Origin: Auanema rhodensis
Lineage: Eukaryota; Nematoda; Chromadorea; Rhabditida; Rhabditidae
Length of the DNA stretch: 64,000 bases
Direction of reading: 5' to 3'
Assembly (NCBI GenBank): GCA_964057225.1
Contig: OZ059900.1
Location: 6,520,501-6,584,500, forward strand
Within the stretch, counting starts at the first letter, position 1. Every line of letters starts with the position of its first letter. A model generated the notes under the pieces. That model worked only from the letters and a program-made list of their open reading frames with translations. It searched no databases and had not been told where the DNA came from. The translations under genes were made by a program, and so were the position numbers. Of this stretch, positions 39,330 through 50,000 are shown in pieces.

Positions 39330-41324
39330 TCATTGTGAGAGTTGGTAAATAGTGAAAATTAGTAGGAAGGCGAGATCAAGATAGCAGTATGACACAAAGG
39401 TTAGATCTATTCCTTTGCGACGGAACATGACTTGTTGTCCTTTTTTTCGAATGGCTCGACCAGCTGCATAAGCCGCTGAGTCCATACTAGTTATGGGTTG
39501 ATCTGTCATAATACTCTTAAATCGAACAGCATTCCTTTTGAATTGTTTGTTATCTAAATAGATCATATCATAACTATACTAATTTTGATATCAACGTACT
39601 CATAACGCTCAGCAATGACATCACAAACTGATCAGCTGTGAGCGTTAATTTATCGAGAATTTCAGCAAATCCTGCTGCGCGTATCATTTCAGAGTTATGA
39701 GTTTGTTCCGCAAACACTGGCATGAAGACAACTGGTACTTCACCGCAAATAGCATCTTTTACACTAAATTGTGAATATTAATTTCAGTATTATTTCGGCA
39801 ACATGTAACCTTTTCATTCCACCGTGACTTAAAAATACTTTAGTGCTATTATGTGCTAAAATTTCTTTTTGAGGAGCCCATCGTGTAATTTTGCAATGAT
39901 TGCCAATACCCTGAACCTGTTCCATTTTCCCATTGAAAGAAAATATAATTCTAATTCAAAAATTGAATTAATCAACTGTTTATTCGTTATGACATACCTA
40001 TAATCAGTTAGACGATTGATACCTTCTTTGAATGCTTCAAACACATGAGGAGTAGCATATTCCCATCGTACGTTTGAACCAAAAGCAATCATAATTGTTC
40101 CTTTTGATGCTGGATCTTCAATGAAAGTTTTGTATTCTTCATCCAAACTTTTAATTTTCGGACAATCATATGCAACATGAATGGCATCATTTCCAACTAG
40201 AATACGTTAATTTATCATATAATAACCTACTGAACTAACTAGGATGTGGCCAAACAAGGGTATTCAATGCATCAACAAAAATGTATGTGGATTGTTGAAC
40301 AAAATCTCGGACAACATTAGTGTTATGCATTCCAATTTTGGCTAGATTCTATAAAAAATGTTTTGTTGATGTTTACTTTTATGCACTTTACCGATGAAGC
40401 ACCCAACATTGTATCTATTGTTACACCGAACGATATCCATAATCCATGAAAAGTAGAATGAAACCGGTGCCAAAAGTTCGTAATATCAAATTTTCTTTCG
40501 ATCGGTGTATAAAATGATGGTCGATGTATCAAATTCGATCCATATGACAAATGTGATCGGAATAAATGCATCGTTGCACATGTTCCCATTATTCCGTAAT
40601 GAGTGCCTTTTCTTTTTTGTTTGAGAGCAATTCCGTAGGCCGGAATGGCGAAAAGTTCATCAGCAATCACGAAATCCCAAACATCATCAAAAAATGGCTG
40701 CACCTGGAAAAAGAGCTTTGCTTCAGATCCAGTCATCAAAAGGATTTTTTTTCAGTTCTTGGAAAATGTATTGTAAAAACGAACTTGATGATAATGCTTT
40801 TCAATCATTCCCAACAAGGCTTGATTGCTAGATCTCCACATGAATACAAAGTCATTAGGTCCGTAAACAACTTTCCATATTTTTGAAAAAATACTTTTAT
40901 AAAATTCTGGATCTTCTTTAAATACATTCAATAAAATATATGAAACTTCAAATCACATAAACCTTACCTTCAAATTTAACATATGTGTATGATATTTGAG
41001 GTGGATAGTTAAAAGGTTTAGGATTGCTGTCACTTTGTAAGAAATGAATATAATGATTATCTTTTTCCATTCTCAAGAAGTCATTTATTTCGGTCATGAA
41101 TAATAATAAAAACATTTTTTACCTTACTGCAAGCGGCATCATAGTTATAACATGACTGGTTGATCCATGCATTCCCGCAAACACAATTTTTGATTTTACC
41201 AATGTACTTGTTCCATTCTCTGTTTTGGCAGAAACCAAAACCGAAGTTATGAACAAAACTAGACCAACTTTATCTAAACATGTCTTTTATACAATTGTTA
41301 TAGTGAAATGAGTTTACCTCTCAT
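39330..41324 (-). CDS. UDP-glucuronosyl/UDP-glucosyltransferase (UGT family)
   Basis: Ten exons on the minus strand: 41324-41318, 41273-41123, 41071-40968, 40915-40785, 40703-40392, 40348-40240, 40196-39998, 39950-39810, 39763-39600 and 39553-39330. They join in frame to 513 residues (family usually 520-530). An N-terminal signal sequence (residues 4-18) precedes the substrate-binding half with a candidate catalytic His43 (GMHGSTSHV). The donor-binding half contains the UGT signature, WAPQ (362-365) through FLSHGGMKSVKDAICGEVPV (from 377) and the following MPVFAEQ. The C-terminus has a membrane segment (about 490-510). Family role: conjugating sugars to lipophilic compounds in the ER, a detoxification enzyme expanded in nematodes. 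Odd point: the chain stops right after the membrane helix (IYQLSQ), without the dibasic cytosolic retention tail of typical UGTs. The first exon has only 7 coding bases. GATA sites lie just upstream. Confidence 0.93.
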
Positions 41325-41368
41325 TTGTAGAGTAAAGCAAATAAGAGAAGCAATATTAGAATGATTTA

Positions 41369-41448
41369 TTTATCTTATCTTTTCACTTAAATATTAAGAA
41401 ATTTTTTACATCGTATCTTAGCAAAACAGAAAAAATCTGCTTATCTTT
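41369..41448 (-). promoter_or_regulatory. Cluster of GATA-factor sites upstream of the UGT gene
   Basis: Read on the gene's strand, 41369-41382 holds two adjacent AGATAAGATAA-type sites and 41439-41448 holds another (AAAGATAAGC). They lie 45-125 bp upstream of the start codon. In C. elegans such sites bind intestinal GATA factors (ELT-2), and UGTs are typically gut detoxification genes. This fits but is not proof. Confidence 0.4.
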
Positions 41449-41459
41449 ATTTCATGGCA

Positions 41460-42377
41460 ATGATCCATAAAATAAAAAAATTCTCTATGTACATTTCGTA
41501 AAATATTTTTTGTGTTATCAAATATACAGCTCAGTTCTTTCAATTACTCTTATTATAGAAACTTTCGAATTATAATCAAGCAGACAATCTTCCAATCTAT
41601 TACTTTGTTTCTGTCAACGACAAACCGAAAACGTTTTTTTGGCTCGACTATAGTTTGAAAAAATTTTGTACTTAAATCAAGTGATAAGAACAGTAAAACA
41701 TTTCTGCTTCTAGTTGAAACGTTGATTTCTTACTCCACATATCTCTTGAAGCTTTGTTTTGATAAAATCTTTCAGATTGCCTTTTATTCGCTACCTAAGG
41801 GCAAAAATATAAAAGTAATCATATTCTTACCAGTTTTAACAATAAAGCTTCAGAAATAAATGTTTGAAAACAAGAATGATCGGGTAAAATATTGTTTTCG
41901 TAAAAAAATGAAACCAATTGCTTTTTAAAAAAGAAAAAATGTTGTGTGATTTCTACCAAAAATTCTAAACCCCTAACGGGCTTTTCAATTAAAACCATAT
42001 ACCTATAGCAATTAGGCGAGGATACGATACATTTCAAAACAGTTTCGATATTTATCAAAACTTTAACCATCGTTATCGATTAATTTGAATTTACGATACA
42101 TTGTTTTTGACAAAAATTGATAATTTCAATATTCGATAACTATGAATATATCATAAAAAATTCTGAATCCTAAATTTCTTAAATAAAGATTTTTTCGAAA
42201 AAGTAATCCGTTGAATTGTGAATATAACTATAAATGAAAAAAAAATTTAATTCAAAATATTATTCATAATTACAATGATTTTTTTCTATTTACAGTAGAC
42301 AAACTGAAAATACAAATCTGAAACACATGTTTCAACTCTACTTGTTACAAAAGAAAGTTTGGCTTGAAAAGTAATTG
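41460..42377. other. Intergenic sequence
   Basis: AT-rich and without a supportable gene. The minus open frame at 41819-42070 has no family resemblance. Confidence 0.4.
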
Positions 42378-42399
42378 ATATTAATAGATTGAGTAATAT

Positions 42400-42470
42400 A
42401 ACATCTTGGTGTATTTGATCTGTTCCAGGTCAGTGAAAAACTCTCACTGGTTCAAATCCTCTCTAAGAAA
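42400..42470 (+). repeat. tRNA-like Pol III box pair at the outer end of the left arm
   Basis: A near A-box (TGGTGTATTTGA, about 42408-42419) is followed about 30 bp later by a perfect B-box (GGTTCAAATCC, 42449-42459). The spacing is tRNA-like. The acceptor stem cannot be paired, so this is a tRNA-derived or SINE-like relic, not a functional tRNA. Confidence 0.5.
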
Positions 42471-42490
42471 TTTATAAAAACAAAAAATAA

Positions 42491-42519
42491 CTCTTTCTCT
42501 CTCTCTCTCTCTCTCTCTA
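42491..42519. repeat. (CT)n microsatellite in left arm
   Basis: Near-pure CT dinucleotide tract. The equivalent place in the right arm is the GA tract at 44857-44901, longer and with AAAG interruptions, so the two have diverged since the arms were duplicated. Confidence 0.9.
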
Positions 42520-42748
42520 CCTATCTCTGTAACTCTGTGTGCTTATCTCTTCTACTCGAAATGAAATCTATAACTTCAAAGTTTCTCTATAAACTCGAAT
42601 CATATTGATAAGATCTGCCAGGAAAACCTTAAAATTCGGGACAAAATTTGTCAATATGAAAACTTTCGGACGGTTCTGATATTCAATTTTTAAGTTAAGA
42701 AAAAACATCATTCCTGATTGAACTAGAAGAAGAGATCCTAACTATTCT

Positions 42749-42823
42749 GAGCAGTTTGGCCTAATGGTCTACTGCATGGATTGCAGGATACGCTACAGGG
42801 TTTGATACCTTTCTCTGTTTTTT
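42749..42823 (+). pseudogene. tRNA-like relic in left arm
   Basis: Contains an A-box-like TTTGGCCTAATGGTC, a small stem (CTGCA/TGCAG) at the anticodon-arm position, a B-box-like GGGTTTGATACC (C of the usual TTCGA changed to T) and a T6 run at 42818-42823 that would terminate Pol III. The acceptor stem does not pair. I read it as a decayed tRNA or tRNA-derived element. Confidence 0.45.
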
Positions 42824-44570
42824 AAGAAATTCAATATCAAATCGAGAATCCAAAAAACGGTCGAATGGATTTGGACTGTGAAAAAACGTTCTTTTTCAAA
42901 GTTTTGAGCTTTGTAGCTCAGTTAGAAATTAATATTTTTCATTTTTGATTAAATGGGCAAATTGTGGGAGATGAACTCTTTCATCTCACCAAATCTTAAT
43001 AGCCTATCTGGTCTACTATAGAAGTTGTAGCCTCCTAAAGAGGAGATATAAAATCAAAAACGTGACTTTGAAACGCTATATCTCCTTAACCGTTGAGTTT
43101 TTGGGAAATATTTTAGCGGATCTGAACTCTACGCAGAAAGATCTTTTAGAAAAGCTGCCTACATTGAAGATTGGAGTAGTTTGAATTTTCGGAAAATAGA
43201 GAATTCGGTCAATTTCCGGTTTGAGAAATAAAAATTTTGAGTTTTTTAAAAATTGAGGGTGCCTTCTGATAGAGCTTGAAATGCTGATTTCAAATATAGA
43301 AAGGAAATTTCTTTATTCTTACTGTGAAAAGAGTTATGAGACTTTTTATGTTTTGATGTTTTGCATTCAGAAGGCCATATCAACCTTCAGACGACATTTG
43401 AGGAATTTTTAGTTAGCAGAATCGTTTTCTACGTGTCTGGTTTACTTGGTCAACTTAGTTTCCAATGATTTTGTTCGAATTTTCAATTTTCGATCAAATG
43501 GTCCAAATCCATGTACTACCCCCTTACCTACTTTTTCATCAAAGTTGACCATCATCACATGAACTTTTAAGATTTTCACAAGTTTTTTGTTGATTTCCAT
43601 TTTGAAACAACTTCTAACTTGAGAGATTTGTAATGAAATCAGTGTTCCACGAGAATCGGAATAATAACAAGTTTTAGGTTAACAAGATTTGTTGAGCATC
43701 TGAATAATTGTTAGATGAGACAATCATTTCTTGAACTTTCAAAGTATATTCATTAATTCTTTTCTAATATCTTTAATTCTTATTTTTATAAAATATAAGT
43801 AAAGAAAAAAACTTGTGAAAATCTTAAAATTTCATGTGATGATGGTCAACTTTGATGAAAAAGTAGGTAAGGGGGTAGTACATGGATTTGGACCATTTGA
43901 TCGAAAATTGAAAATTCGAACAGAATGATTTGAAACTAAGTTGACCAAGTAAACCAGAGACGTAGAAAACGATTCTGCTAACTAAAATTTTCTCAAATGT
44001 CGTCTGAAGGTAGATATGGCCTTCTGAATGCAAAAGATCAAAACATATAAAGTCTCATAACTCTTTTCACAGTAAGAATAAAGAAATTTCCTTTCTATAT
44101 TTGAAATCAGCATTTCAAGCTCTATCAGAAGGCACCCTCAATTTTCAAAAAACTCAAATTTTTTATTTCTCAAACCGGAAATTGGTCGAATTCTCTATTT
44201 TTCAAAATTTCAAACTACTCCAATCTTCAATATAGGAAGCTTTTCTAAGAGATCTTTTCACGTAGAGTTCAGATCCGCTAAAATATTTCCGAAAAACTCA
44301 ACGGTTAAGGAGATATAGCGTTTCAAAGTCAAGGTTTTGACTTTATATCTCCTGTTTAGGAGGCTACAACTTCTATAGTAGACCAGAGAGGCTATTAAGA
44401 TTTGGTGAGATGAAAGAGTTCATCTCCCACAATTTGCCCATTTAATCAAAAATGAAAAATATTAATTTCTAACTGAGCTACAAAGCTCAAAACTTTGAAA
44501 AAGAACGTTTTTTCACAGTCCAAATCCATTCGACCGTTTTTTGGATTCTCGATTTGATATTGATTTTCTT

Positions 44571-44645
44571 AAAAAACAGAGAAAGGTATCGAACCCTGTA
44601 GCGTATCCTGCAATCCATGCAGTAGACCATTAGGCCATACTGCTC
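44571..44645 (-). pseudogene. tRNA-like relic in right arm (mirror copy)
   Basis: Minus-strand partner of the element at 42749. It retains a better B-box (GGGTTCGATACC, complement of 44585-44596) and the T6 terminator (complement of 44571-44576). The acceptor stem is again unpaired. A functional tRNA is unlikely; Pol III transcription is conceivable. Confidence 0.45.
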
Positions 44646-44856
44646 ATAGTAGTCTATATCATATCCTTCAATTTAATAGAGAATAATGTTTGTTATAAAC
44701 TTAAAAAGTTGAATATTTCAGAAATTTTTGGAGAATTTCTTTTTAGTAAACTTCTATCAAGTTTTTGCTGGAATCGAAGTTTTCTGAAGTTGATATCGTA
44801 TTTTAGAATTTATTTTTCAGAGATGTTTCAAGGTTCAAGTAAGGATAGATATTTAT

Positions 44857-44889
<33 letters not shown>

Positions 44890-44901
44890 GAAAGAGAGAG
44901 A
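44857..44901. repeat. (GA)n microsatellite in right arm
   Basis: GA dinucleotide tract with three AAAG interruptions, at the mirror position of the CT tract at 42491. Confidence 0.9.
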
Positions 44902-44924
44902 TTTTTTGTTTTTATAAATTTCTT

Positions 44925-45000
44925 AGAGAGGATTTGAACCAACGAAAGTTTTCAACTAACCTGGAACACATCAACTACACCAAGATGTTATACTATTCAA
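44925..45000 (-). repeat. tRNA-like Pol III box pair at the outer end of the right arm
   Basis: Minus-strand counterpart of the 42400-42470 element: A-box-like TGGTGTAGTTGA and B-box GGTTCAAATCC with tRNA-like spacing. The A-box here is closer to consensus than in the left arm. Confidence 0.5.
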
Positions 45001-45012
45001 TCTATTAATATC

Positions 45013-46296
45013 AGATATGTTTTCTATGTAAACTTCAAATAGACTGGAATGTAGTATGTATGATATCTATAATATATAAAATAATATAATATATTATTCA
45101 GATGAAACAATCAATTTATTGATAATAAACCACAAAAGATTTGGTGTGTATTTTGTTCTGAACTATCAACATATTTCTTTATAATTTAAATTTTTTCTTA
45201 AATTAATATCAATAGTGAGAAGCTTACATTCTAGTTTTAGTTATTGGATACAAGTTTCTGATCAAAGTTGCCCATTATCTCATGAATTTTCGAAAATTTC
45301 TGGAATTTTCTGAAAGAAAACTCATCCTATGATAAGATTTAAATAAAGAAAAAGCCAATATTAAAATGGCCAGTTTGAGAAATCTTTGTGAATATGGGAC
45401 GGAAATTGTTTTTTTAATTTAATCCTCTTAATGGCTCAAGTTATTTTTTCATTTTTTTTAAAATCATAATGTTAAAATTTCTTTCAACGTACCTATTCTG
45501 AATACAGTTTTTGGAGAAAAAACTGAGTGATTATGAAAGAAATTACGATTGTGTTATATAGATTACACTTATTATATACATATACATTTTTAGATACTTT
45601 ATTTCAACTTATTTTTATTTAAAAATATTTATTGTTTTATAAGCTTAAACATGTTTTTATTCCAATCAACATCGATAGACAACTTCAAATTTTTCATTGC
45701 ATTCGCTGCAAGAATATTAACAAACTTGAAATTGCCTTTTGAAACTTGACATTCGATATTGCTTTCCTGGTTCTAAATATTTGGAACTACTTATTCAATT
45801 CTACACAAAGGAGAAAACTAACTTGAATCGAAAAATTGTAGAGAGAGAGAATAGCCAACTTAGAGAAATATAATGTAAAGATTGTAAAAAGATAAATATA
45901 TACTTACTGTATAATACATCTGTCGAATTCTGAAAATCTCTCATTCTAATTGAATTGATTAATACAGCTAAAAATAAAAAAAAGGAATAAAACAAAAATT
46001 GTGAACTAACGCAAATATGAAAAATAAACAAATACTACTATCTCAGAGAATGTATAATCTCAATATAATACGAAAACATAAAGCGGGAAATATTATATAA
46101 AGTTATTACCGATCATAGCTGAATCAACAAACTACAACAAGATGTGAATATAGAAACTATCTTCCACTATAACCAATGATCAAAATTTTGAAAAATTGAC
46201 TAGACAACGATCATGTACCGTAGTTTGCTCGAGTATTATTGAATTTTTGAAACAAGAAATGAATTTAGGAATTATCTACCACTCTAACCAAAAATA
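45013..46296. other. AT-rich sequence between the inverted repeat and the tRNA array
   Basis: No gene supported. The minus open frame at 45801-46031 has only hydrophobic AT-driven composition. Confidence 0.4.
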
Positions 46297-46365
46297 TATC
46301 TGATATTAATAGATTGAACAGTATGACATCTTGGTGTAGTTGATGTGTTTCAGTTGGATAGAAGT
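46297..46365 (+). repeat. Third, partial copy of the inverted-repeat terminus
   Basis: About 65 bp nearly identical to the outer end of the 42.4-45.0 kb repeat (ATATCTGATATTAATAGATT, then the CATCTTGGTGTAGTTGATGT box). It then diverges before the B-box. This shows that the terminus is a dispersed repeat and not just one foldback. Confidence 0.7.
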
Positions 46366-46936
46366 GTGTAAACCAAACTTAACATCAAATAACAAATCTA
46401 CCAGAAGACTAAATTGATGAAAAAAATGAAATTTTAAATAGCTTCATAGGAGGCTCTTCTCACATTCAATTTCCAATTAAAATTACCAAAATCGTAATAC
46501 CATAAATGTTAGAAATATGATTGCTTTGTACTTTTGAGACTCTAAAGGCAGAAGCAATGCTAGGTACTCAACATAATTCAATAATGACATTAAAAATTTC
46601 AAAATTATGAGACTTTTAGAAATTCTAGGTTGTTCTTACAACTCAATGTTGATTCTGTTATTGGTTCATTAAGGTTCTCAGTTGGTTCATACCAAGCTAG
46701 AAATTAATCAGATTTTAACAAAATTTATGCTATTTTAGATAAAATAGTAAATCAGAAAAAGAAAAGAAATAGAGATCTGCCTTACATTTTTTGAATATAT
46801 ATATAGGGATTTTTACCTTTTCTCTTCTCAAAATTTACGATCCAATTCCAAACTAAAGTTTTCGACTTTATGTCTTTTTTAAATAGAGAAAGGCAACTAG
46901 TTCATAAAAATTCCATACAATATCAACAAATGAAAC

Positions 46937-46941
46937 AAAAA
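46937..46941 (-). terminator. Pol III terminator of the first tRNA copy (present in each unit)
   Basis: T5 on the minus strand begins 5 bp past the discriminator base. Copies with the AAAATTTA spacer variant keep a T5 run as well, so every unit seems able to terminate its own transcript. Confidence 0.8.
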
Positions 46942-46945
46942 CTTA

Positions 46946-47027
46946 CGCAGCGAGCAGGGTTCGAACCTACGCGGGCAATGCCCATTGGATTTCAAGTCCA
47001 ACTCCTTAACCACTCGGACATCGCTGC
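46946..47027 (-). tRNA. tRNA-Ser(UGA), copy 1 (reference copy)
   Basis: An 82-nt type II tRNA. The acceptor stem GCAGCGA/TCGCTGC is fully paired, with discriminator G. The D arm is TCC/GGA with loop GAGTGGTTAA. The anticodon stem TTGGA/TCCAA closes loop CTTGAAA, giving anticodon TGA at 46994-46992, which reads UCA. A long variable arm (GGGC-ATT-GCCC) is the serine hallmark. The T arm is GTAGG/CCTGC with loop TTCGAAC. The A-box (in GTCCGAGTGGTTAAGGA) and B-box (GGTTCGAACCC) are intact. There is no intron and no encoded CCA. This is the leftmost and so the last unit in transcription orientation. Confidence 0.97.
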
Positions 47028-50000
47028 TTATTTCAAGCAATCTTTTTTTAACAGAGAAAGGCAACTAGTTCATGAAAATTCCATACAATATCAACAAATG
47101 AAACAAAAACTTACGCAGCGAGCAGGGTTCGAACCTACGCGGGCAATGCCCATTGGATTTCAAGTCCAACTCCTTAACCACTCGGACATCGCTGCTTATT
47201 TCAAGCAATCCTTTTTTAATAGAGAAAGGCAACTAGTTCATGAAAATTCCATACAATATCAACAAAAGAAACAAAAACTTACGCAGCGAGCAGGGTTCGA
47301 ACCTACGCGGGCAATGCCCATTGGATTTCAAGTCCAACTCCTTAACCACTCGGACATCGCTGCTTATTTCAAGCAATCTTTTTTTAACAGAGAAAGGCAA
47401 CTAGTTCATAAAAATTCCATACAATATCAACAAATGAAACAAAAATTTACGCAGCGAGCAGGGTTCGAACCTACGCGGGCAATGCCCATTGGATTTCAAG
47501 TCCAACTCCTTAACCACTCGGACATCGCTGCTTATTTCAAGCAATCCGTTTTTAATAGAGAAAGGCAACTAGTTCATAAAAGTTCCATACAATATCAACA
47601 AATGAAACAAAAACTTACGCAGCGAGCAGGGTTCGAACCTACGCGGGCAATGCCCATTGGATTTCAAGTCCAACTCCTTAACCACTCGGACATCGCTGCT
47701 TATTTCAAGCAATCCTTTTTTAATAGAGAAAGGCAACTAGTTCATGAAAATTCCATACAATATCAACAAAAGAAACAAAAACTTACGCAGCGAGCAGGGT
47801 TCGAACCTACGCGGGCAATGCCCATTGGATTTCAAGTCCAACTCCTTAACCACTCGGACATCGCTGCTTATTTCAAGCAATCTTTTTTTAACAGAGAAAG
47901 GCAACTAGTTCATAAAAATTCCATACAATATCAACAAATGAAACAAAAATTTACGCAGCGAGCAGGGTTCGAACCTACGCGGGCAATGCCCATTGGATTT
48001 CAAGTCCAACTCCTTAACCACTCGGACATCGCTGCTTATTTCAAGCAATCTTTTTTTAACAGAGAAAGGCAACTAGTTCATAAAAGTTCCATACAATATC
48101 AACAAATGAAACAAAAACTTACGCAGCGAGCAGGGTTCGAACCTACGCGGGCAATGCCCATTGGATTTCAAGTCCAACTCCTTAACCACTCGGACATCGC
48201 TGCTTATTTCAAGCAATCCTTTTTTAATAGAGAAAGGCAACTAGTTCATAAAAGTTCCATACAATATCAACAAATGAAACAAAAACTTACGCAGCGAGCA
48301 GGGTTCGAACCTACGCGGGCAATGCCCATTGGATTTCAAGTCCAACTCCTTAACCACTCGGACATCGCTGCTTATTTCAAGCAATCTTTTTTTAACAGAG
48401 AAAGGCAACTAGTTCATAAAAGTTCCATACAATATCAACAAATGAAACAAAAATTTACGCAGCGAGCAGGGTTCGAACCTACGCGGGCAATGCCCATTGG
48501 ATTTCAAGTCCAACTCCTTAACCACTCGGACATCGCTGCTTATTTCAAGCAATCTTTTTTTAACAGAGAAAGGCAACTAGTTCATAAAAATTCCATACAA
48601 TATCAACAAATGAAACAAAAATTTACGCAGCGAGCAGGGTTCGAACCTACGCGGGCAATGCCCATTGGATTTCAAGTCCAACTCCTTAACCACTCGGACA
48701 TCGCTGCTTATTTCAAGCAATCCTTTTTTAATAGAGAAAGGCAACTAGTTCATAAAAATTCCATACAATATCAACAAAAGAAACAAAAACTTACGCAGCG
48801 AGCAGGGTTCGAACCTACGCGGGCAATGCCCATTGGATTTCAAGTCCAACTCCTTAACCACTCGGACATCGCTGCTTATTTCAAGCAATCCTTTTTTAAT
48901 AGAGAAAGGCAACTAGTTCATAAAAATTCCATACAATATCAACAAATGAAACAAAAACTTACGCAGCGAGCAGGGTTCGAACCTACGCGGGCAATGCCCA
49001 TTGGATTTCAAGTCCAACTCCTTAACCACTCGGACATCGCTGCTTATTTCAAGCAATCCGTTTTTAATAGAGAAAGGCAACTAGTTCATAAAAGTTCCAT
49101 ACAATATCAACAAATGAAACAAAAACTTACGCAGCGAGCAGGGTTCGAACCTACGCGGGCAATGCCCATTGGATTTCAAGTCCAACTCCTTAACCACTCG
49201 GACATCGCTGCTTATTTCAAGCAATCTTTTTTTAACAGAGAAAGGCAACTAGTTCATGAAAATTCCATACAATATCAACAAATGAAACAAAAACTTACGC
49301 AGCGAGCAGGGTTCGAACCTACGCGGGCAATGCCCATTGGATTTCAAGTCCAACTCCTTAACCACTCGGACATCGCTGCTTATTTCAAGCAATCTTTTTT
49401 TAACAGAGAAAGGCAACTAGTTCATGAAAATTCCATACAATATCAACAAATGAAACAAAAACTTACGCAGCGAGCAGGGTTCGAACCTACGCGGGCAATG
49501 CCCATTGGATTTCAAGTCCAACTCCTTAACCACTCGGACATCGCTGCTTATTTCAAGCAATCTTTTTTTAACAGAGAAAGGCAACTAGTTCATGAAAATT
49601 CCATACAATATCAACAAATGAAACAAAAACTTACGCAGCGAGCAGGGTTCGAACCTACGCGGGCAATGCCCATTGGATTTCAAGTCCAACTCCTTAACCA
49701 CTCGGACATCGCTGCTTATTTCAAGCAATCTTTTTTTAACAGAGAAAGGCAACTAGTTCATAAAAGTTCCATACAATATCAACAAATGAAACAAAAACTT
49801 ACGCAGCGAGCAGGGTTCGAACCTACGCGGGCAATGCCCATTGGATTTCAAGTCCAACTCCTTAACCACTCGGACATCGCTGCTTATTTCAAGCAATCCT
49901 TTTTTAATAGAGAAAGGCAACTAGTTCATAAAAGTTCCATACAATATCAACAAATGAAACAAAAACTTACGCAGCGAGCAGGGTTCGAACCTACGCGGGC

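Larger units (their letters stand above)
42378..45012. repeat. Large inverted repeat (foldback) with ~1.2-kb arms
   Basis: The left arm (about 42378-43590) reappears in reverse complement as the right arm (about 43805-45012) around a spacer of roughly 215 bp. Matching landmarks in order: GATATTAATAGATTGA at 42378 against its complement ending at 45012; the CT tract at 42491 against the GA tract at 44857; the tRNA-like segment at 42749 against 44577-44645; and the sequence around CATGTACTACCCCCTTACCT at 43510-43529 against 43870-43889. By eye, compared segments match at roughly 95%. No transposase, and no clear target-site duplication, was seen. The open frames in both arms are mirror images of each other and not proteins. 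It may be a foldback transposable element or a hairpin-forming duplication. Confidence 0.9.

Noticed and set aside
42749-42823. Functional tRNA gene in the foldback arm
   Set aside because: The acceptor stem does not pair and the B-box has a T where C is expected, so I call it a relic.
43400-44033. Mirror open frames in the two arms of the inverted repeat (for example 43824-44033, minus)
   Set aside because: They occur because the arms are reverse complements. No domain or splice context is present.
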